Shown: positions 56,412 through 64,000 of the stretch, in pieces
Position numbering within the stretch: position 1 is the stretch's first letter
Layout of the letters: each line of letters begins with the position of its first letter
Assembly (NCBI GenBank): GCA_020073085.1
Contig: JAIQFV010000016.1
Location: 1-64,000, forward strand
Reading direction: 5' to 3'
DNA: 64,000 nucleotides
Origin: Terriglobia bacterium
GTDB lineage: Bacteria; Acidobacteriota; Terriglobia; JAIQFV01
Position numbers and translations under genes: made by a program
The notes under the pieces: generated by a model
The model's input: only the letters and a program-made list of their open reading frames with translations
The model's database searches: none
Told to the model about the DNA's origin: nothing

Positions 56412-58268
56412 ATGAGTACAAATTTCGAGAACTCCAAACCTGAGTTCCCCATCCTGACGGTGATCCCGTCTTCTTCCAATTCGGGCGTCAATGGACCCAT
56501 CCAGATCTCGACGGGGCCTTCAACCGAGCAACTGATCAAGGAGAAGCTGCTCGAGGAGCGCCTGCGGTTAATCCGGGAACTGGGATATGAAGAGAAAAAG
56601 ACGAAAACATTCAAGAAGCCCGAGGAGAAACCGTTCACCGCTTCCCAGCGCAACCATACGACGATCTTGTTCGGCGGTCTGACCTGGAAGCACGAGAAGA
56701 TTATTCACGGGGCACTGGAAGGCCTCGGCTACAAGTGTGAAGCCGTTCCTACCCCTAACGTGCGCGCCTTCCAGCTGGGAAAGGAATACGGGAATAACGG
56801 ACAGTGTAATCCCACCTATTTCACAGTCGGAAATCTTGTTCAATACCTCCAGAGGCTGGAAGAGTCAGGCATGGCCCGCCAGGACATCATCGACAACTAT
56901 GTTTTCTTTACGGCGGGCGCCTGCGGGCCGTGTCGTTTCGGAATGTACGAAGCCGAATACCGGCTGGCCTTGCGGAACTCCGGTTTTGAAGGCTTCCGGG
57001 TCCTACTCTTTCAACAGTCCGGTGGATTGAACCAGGCGGAGGCGGAAGCCGGCCTGGAAATGAATCTCGATTTCTTCCTCGGGATTCTCAACGCTATGAA
57101 CATTGGCGATTTGATCAATGATTGTGCCTACCAGATTCGTCCCTATGAGGTGAACAAGGGCGAGACCGACCAGGTGCTAGATGAGTGTGTGGACTATCTG
57201 CACGATGTGATCAAGAAACACGAACCCTACAAGGTCGAGGGAAAATTCGCGGAACTGGTCAATCGCTTTCCTTCCGCTGCCGGGACGGCCGAATATGTAG
57301 GCAAGTTTCTGACTCAGCTCTATGGCGATGAATACACCGGGGCGCTCCGCCATGTGCGCGACCGGTTGAACTCCATTGAAGTGGACCGCACCCGCGTCAA
57401 GCCCATTGTCAAAATTACCGGTGAGTTTTGGGCTCAGACCACGGAGGGCGAGGGCAACTTCAACATGTTCAAGTTCCTGGAACGGGAGGGCGCCCAAGTG
57501 CTGGTGGAGCCGGTGGGAACCTGGATCATGTATATGATCCATCAAGCGAAACAGGGTATTCGAGACCGCAAAGGGGTCGTGGAAAATCAAGAAGCGGCAA
57601 AAGCGTGGGAGGTCACCAAGAAGCTCGCTCAGAACTGGCACTACCGGAGCGTTCTTGGAAAACTGACGGTTGCCGAAAAGATCTTCAAGCGCGAATGGAA
57701 CCGCCTGCGAGACGCGCTCGACCATATGCCCCACGACCTGACCGACCAGTACGAGCTCCAGCGGCTGGGCCATCCCTTTTATAACAGCCGGGCCGGCGGC
57801 GGCGAAGGGCATTTAGAGGTCGCCAAGAACATCTATTACTCCAACAAGGGAATCTGCCACATGGTCCTCTCGCTCAAACCGTTTGGCTGCATGCCTTCCA
57901 CGCAATCTGATGGGGCTCAATCCGCGGTCGTGAACCAGTACAAGGACATGATCTACCTGCCCATCGAGACATCCGGCGAGGGAGAGATCAACGCTCACAG
58001 TCGCGTGCAGATGGCTCTGGGAGAAGCTAAGGTGAAAGCCAAGGCGGAGTTTGCAGAGATTCTCAAACAAACGGGATACACCCTGGAAGAAGTGAAAACC
58101 TTTGTGGACGACCATCCGGAACTGAAGCGGCCGATGTACCGGGTCCCCCATTACAAGGGGGTCATCGGTGTGGGCGCATCCTTCGTAAAGCATGTGGGTG
58201 AAATGATGAAAGCTGAATCGCGCTCAACAGCTTCCTTCACCAACCAGCAGGTTCAAGCCTCAGCGTAG
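56412..58268 (+). CDS. 2-hydroxyacyl-CoA dehydratase-like Fe-S protein
   Basis: A 618-residue protein of the COG3581 type, related to the D subunits of 2-hydroxyacyl-CoA dehydratases. Cys132 (GQCNPT), Cys171 and Cys174 (GACGPCRFGMYE), Cys482 (GICH) and Cys493 (FGCMPST) are candidate iron-sulphur ligands. ATP-activated enzymes of this superfamily either dehydrate 2-hydroxyacyl-CoA or, as double-cubane cluster proteins, reduce other small substrates. A very large activase gene follows, with the same operon layout as these systems. The substrate is unknown. The N-terminal 80 residues are Ser/Lys-rich and look like a flexible extension. Confidence 0.82.
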   Translation: MSTNFENSKPEFPILTVIPSSSNSGVNGPIQISTGPSTEQLIKEKLLEERLRLIRELGYEEKKTKTFKKPEEKPFTASQRNHTTILFGGLTWKHEKIIHGALEGLGYKCEAVPTPNVRAFQLGKEYGNNGQCNPTYFTVGNLVQYLQRLEESGMARQDIIDNYVFFTAGACGPCRFGMYEAEYRLALRNSGFEGFRVLLFQQSGGLNQAEAEAGLEMNLDFFLGILNAMNIGDLINDCAYQIRPYEVNKGETDQVLDECVDYLHDVIKKHEPYKVEGKFAELVNRFPSAAGTAEYVGKFLTQLYGDEYTGALRHVRDRLNSIEVDRTRVKPIVKITGEFWAQTTEGEGNFNMFKFLEREGAQVLVEPVGTWIMYMIHQAKQGIRDRKGVVENQEAAKAWEVTKKLAQNWHYRSVLGKLTVAEKIFKREWNRLRDALDHMPHDLTDQYELQRLGHPFYNSRAGGGEGHLEVAKNIYYSNKGICHMVLSLKPFGCMPSTQSDGAQSAVVNQYKDMIYLPIETSGEGEINAHSRVQMALGEAKVKAKAEFAEILKQTGYTLEEVKTFVDDHPELKRPMYRVPHYKGVIGVGASFVKHVGEMMKAESRSTASFTNQQVQASA

Positions 58269-58343
58269 GATCGTCCCGCTGGAGGGATGACCGGACCCCG
58301 GACTCCAGGCGTCTCACGTATACAACAATTGAGGGATTCGAGA

Positions 58344-61910
<3,567 letters not shown>

Positions 61911-61936
61911 AGACCAAGGAGATTGATAAGTGCCAC

Positions 61937-61967
61937 AATGGCAGGGACCTGTTCCCTGCCATTTTTT
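61937..61967 (+). terminator. Strong intrinsic terminator after the activase
   Basis: AATGGCAGGGA (61937-61947), loop CCTGT, TCCCTGCCATT (61953-61963), 11 perfect base pairs followed by a T-run to 61967. It ends the dehydratase/activase transcript. Confidence 0.93.
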
Positions 61968-62084
61968 CAGGTGGGTGATTCGGTAACGCCCTCCCTTTGC
62001 GACGAAGGTGATTTGTGGTAACCTTGGCGCGATTCGACATCACCACAAAACCTGAGGGAAAACCCTTCGCACGGAGCGAATGAG

Positions 62085-62360
62085 ATGCTTGAAGCCAACC
62101 GCGTCATGTTTGAGATTTATCGTGAGGAAAGTTACAACCGCCGTTACAAGGTCGTCTATTTCACCGAGCTCAACGATCACAATAAGGAAACAGAGATCAA
62201 TCGAGCGCTCGCGGGTGAGCATTACTATGATGGATTCCTGCGGGAGTACCGGAAAGAGGAGGCCAAGGCCATCATCACCCGGTTCCTTGAAAAGATGAAC
62301 AGTGGCGAGCAAATTCCTCCGGAGCAACTTGAGCAAGAGTTGCACGATTATTTAGGATGA
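62085..62360 (+). CDS. Small conserved-looking protein of unknown function
   Basis: A 91-residue soluble protein, start MLEANRVMFEIYREESYNRRYKVVYFTELNDHNKETEIN, that I do not recognise. It is charged (Arg/Glu-rich), with predicted helices in the C-terminal half and an LEQELHDYL end. A good ribosome binding site is not obvious: GAGCGAATGAG precedes the ATG. It lies 19 bp upstream of a TPR gene, and probably belongs to the same transcript. Function unknown. Confidence 0.72.
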   Translation: MLEANRVMFEIYREESYNRRYKVVYFTELNDHNKETEINRALAGEHYYDGFLREYRKEEAKAIITRFLEKMNSGEQIPPEQLEQELHDYLG

Positions 62361-62379
62361 GGATGCAGGCTCTAAAGTT

Positions 62380-63243
62380 ATGGGCGAGGTTAGCGAGGTG
62401 AACACACTCTTCCAAAAGGGGTTGCTGCAGTTGGAACAAGCCGAGTTTGAAGTGGCCCGGGAGTGTTTTGAAGCCGTGGTGATCGAAGAGGCCTCCAACA
62501 GCGAAGCTTGGTTTAAGCTGGGAATCTGTTATCTGGAGACGGGCCGTCCCGACCTGGCGATTGAGGCGTTGAGCCGAACCCTTCGCTTGAAGCCTGAGAA
62601 CGCAGATGCCCATTACCTGCTGGGTAACGCCTATGGAAGCACCGGGCTGCTGGAAAAAGCCCAGGAGATGTACGAGAACGCCCTCAATGTACAACCCCAC
62701 CATCCCAAGGCCGAGGAATTCCTGACCCGGACCCAGTCGCTCATTCAAAGCCGCGAGCATTTCCGTATGGCGGCCCGCTTGTTTGATGAGGGGAAATTCA
62801 AGGATCCCGCTACGGATGACCTTCTGTGGCTCAATCAAGCCTTTCGCGAGCTGATCCATTCTGTGTCTTCCTTTCCACAATCGCCGGCAGGGCGTGAGTT
62901 TGAGTCTTGCATCAAACTGATTCTGGATCGAAAACTAGAGCAACGGATTGAAGTTCCAATAAGCGTAGAAAACCGTTTATGGGCTGAGCATTGTGAGCGC
63001 GGAAAGTCGTTTCTAACATCGAGACTGTGGCCGGGCGCCTATCAAGCCTACTCTGAAGCCACCCAATTCGAAGCAGGCCACCCCTTTGTTCATCACGCCC
63101 TGGGAATTTCACAATATCAAATGGGCGATCTGGATGGAGCCATGAAATCCTGGTTGGCAGTCCTCGAGATAGATCCCGAATTCAATTTTGCGAGGCTTGG
63201 CTGTTTGCAGGTGCCAAAGCAATATCAAGCCAAAGCGCATTAA
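62380..63243 (+). CDS. Tetratricopeptide repeat protein
   Basis: A 287-residue protein, with several TPR units between residues 1 and 130 (KGLLQLEQAEFEVARECFEAVVIEEASNSEAWFKLGICYLETGRPDLAIEALSRTLRLKPENADAHYLLGNAYGSTGLLEKAQEMYENALNVQPHH) and a final TPR near 225-265 (HHALGISQYQMGDLDGAMKSWLAVLEIDPEFN). The middle has no recognisable motif. No signal peptide. It may be a scaffold with the small protein before it and the TPR protein after it. Confidence 0.85.
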   Translation: MGEVSEVNTLFQKGLLQLEQAEFEVARECFEAVVIEEASNSEAWFKLGICYLETGRPDLAIEALSRTLRLKPENADAHYLLGNAYGSTGLLEKAQEMYENALNVQPHHPKAEEFLTRTQSLIQSREHFRMAARLFDEGKFKDPATDDLLWLNQAFRELIHSVSSFPQSPAGREFESCIKLILDRKLEQRIEVPISVENRLWAEHCERGKSFLTSRLWPGAYQAYSEATQFEAGHPFVHHALGISQYQMGDLDGAMKSWLAVLEIDPEFNFARLGCLQVPKQYQAKAH

Positions 63244-63256
63244 TTCCCATTTCCCA

Positions 63257-63631
63257 ATGACAAAAAAGAAAGGGCCCTTCCGAAAAGAAGTCATCGAATT
63301 CGCGCTGGACCGCGACGTCCAGGAGGAGATTGAACGGGCTCTGCTGGCGATCAAGAAACACCCCAACAACAGTTCTTTTTACGTGAGCTTGGGCGACCTT
63401 TATTACAGCCAGAAGAAAATGGAGCCGGCCGTTTCCACTTACGTTCAAGCCTTGCAGGTTGACCCTGGAAACACTCGGGCCCACACGCGACTCGGTCAAA
63501 TCTGCGCCATGTACGAGCTCTACTCCGAAGCCTGGCAACATGCGCGGGCCGCCGCATTGCTGGGCGATCCCCATTTGAAAGAGCAGCTCGAGCGCAACGG
63601 CATTCCGGAACCGCCCTCACAATCTGCGTAG
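63257..63631 (+). CDS. Short tetratricopeptide repeat protein
   Basis: A 124-residue protein from the ATG at 63257; the longer frame starts inside the preceding gene. Two or three TPR units are visible: VQEEIERALLAIKKHPNNSSFYVSLGDLYYSQKKMEPAVSTYVQALQVDPGNTRAHTRLGQICAMYELYSEAWQHARAAALLGD. It begins 13 bp after the larger TPR gene, so the two are likely translated together. No catalytic domain. Confidence 0.85.
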   Translation: MTKKKGPFRKEVIEFALDRDVQEEIERALLAIKKHPNNSSFYVSLGDLYYSQKKMEPAVSTYVQALQVDPGNTRAHTRLGQICAMYELYSEAWQHARAAALLGDPHLKEQLERNGIPEPPSQSA

Positions 63632-63873
63632 CCCGTCCTTTGGAGTGCGGAACTCCCAGTTTCGCTGTCCCCGACCTCGCCAATCTCTTCCCTCAAGCTC
63701 AATCCCATACGCAACTGGAAAGACTTGACCTAAATTATTGGGGTTGAACTTTGAGGTAAAGGCAGCAAAAACGTAAAATCAGTTTTTACCTGGATAACAA
63801 GATAACAATGCCAACAGACAACCAGCCAGAAGCAGTGAAAAGCAACGAAGGAGAAGGAGGACGATAAGGCACA
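63632..63873. other. Upstream region of the last gene
   Basis: About 240 bp, AT-rich from 63720. It contains TTGACC (63725-63730), the inverted repeat GTAAAA-TCAGT-TTTTAC (63773-63789), and a purine-rich stretch, GAAGGAGGAC, at about 63853-63862 that may be the ribosome binding site of the next gene. A promoter could not be defined with confidence. Confidence 0.4.
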
Positions 63874-64000
63874 ATGAGTACCCAATTAATGGTTGCGCTT
63901 CTTCTGATACTTACATGCCCCATAGGTGCGTTCTCCATCGACTCGCACCCGAACTTGGCTCGAGTGTTGTCCCGACCAAATGTGAAGCGATTGAACAGGG
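63874..64000 (+). CDS. Start of a secreted protein (truncated by the window)
   Basis: An ATG at 63874, about 11 nt after GGAGGAC, opens 42 codons that run off the end. The N-terminus, MSTQLMVALLLILTCPIG, is a good signal peptide, with cleavage likely near FSID; a Cys at residue 15 makes a lipoprotein possible. No domain is visible yet. Nothing can be said about function. Confidence 0.55.
   Translation, partial: MSTQLMVALLLILTCPIGAFSIDSHPNLARVLSRPNVKRLNR

Overview
The window is a GC-rich stretch of bacterial chromosome, densely coded, with about 44 protein genes, the trailer end of a CRISPR array, and no rRNA or tRNA gene that I can see. The organism is Gram-negative: it has a fused LptF-LptG lipopolysaccharide export permease and several proteins with signal peptides. 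Gene content and style suggest Acidobacteriota or a close relative: the LptF-LptG fusion, glyQ/glyS followed by pyruvate phosphate dikinase, small secreted Cys/His proteins, TPR and DUF72 proteins, and degenerate TTCAAAGTCC-type intergenic repeats. That placement is an inference from gene content, not a computed phylogeny.

Layout. 1-1261 is a CRISPR array with 37-bp repeats; its leader and any cas genes lie left of the window. 1430-3650 is arginine decarboxylase (speA) behind a good promoter and a roughly 260-nt leader, which contains an 18-codon Arg-rich ORF with a Pro-Pro-Pro run. 3651-12108 holds degenerate repeats, lptFG, a GH57 glycoside hydrolase, a secreted M28 peptidase and a secreted amidohydrolase. 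12774-16991 is a 1405-residue hybrid histidine kinase with a CxxCH motif in its sensor region. 17282-24328 is a co-oriented series: flavin reductase, TPR, DUF72, MazG, a GNAT/N-succinylamino-acid-racemase pair, an EamA transporter and an IPMDH-family dehydrogenase. 24640-32988 is recO-glyQ-glyS (overlapping), ppdK, a Crp/Fnr regulator and a small secreted protein. 33021-38368 (minus strand) holds ddl, asnS, ggt and a methyltransferase. 38645-42111 holds two transporters and a small secreted protein with an operator-like palindrome in its promoter. 42228-49675 (minus strand) is the classical rimP-nusA-infB-DUF503-rbfA-truB translation operon, with a terminator-like hairpin at the very 5' end of its transcript. 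49931-55881 holds hsp20, lon, thiL, a DUF2062 gene and aroA. 56412-61910 is a two-gene unit: a 2-hydroxyacyl-CoA-dehydratase-like protein and a very large activase with two ASKHA halves, ended by a strong terminator. 62085-64000 holds a small conserved-looking protein, two TPR proteins and the start of a secreted protein that runs off the end.

Most of the window is housekeeping. The parts that look least described are: the Arg-rich/PPP leader ORF before speA; the rimP leader hairpin with its alternative pairing; the double-ASKHA activase and dehydratase-like pair, which may be an ATP-driven Fe-S reductase; the AT-rich codon islands inside glyQ/glyS/ppdK; and the palindrome-bearing, nearly duplicated spacers at the decaying end of the CRISPR array.
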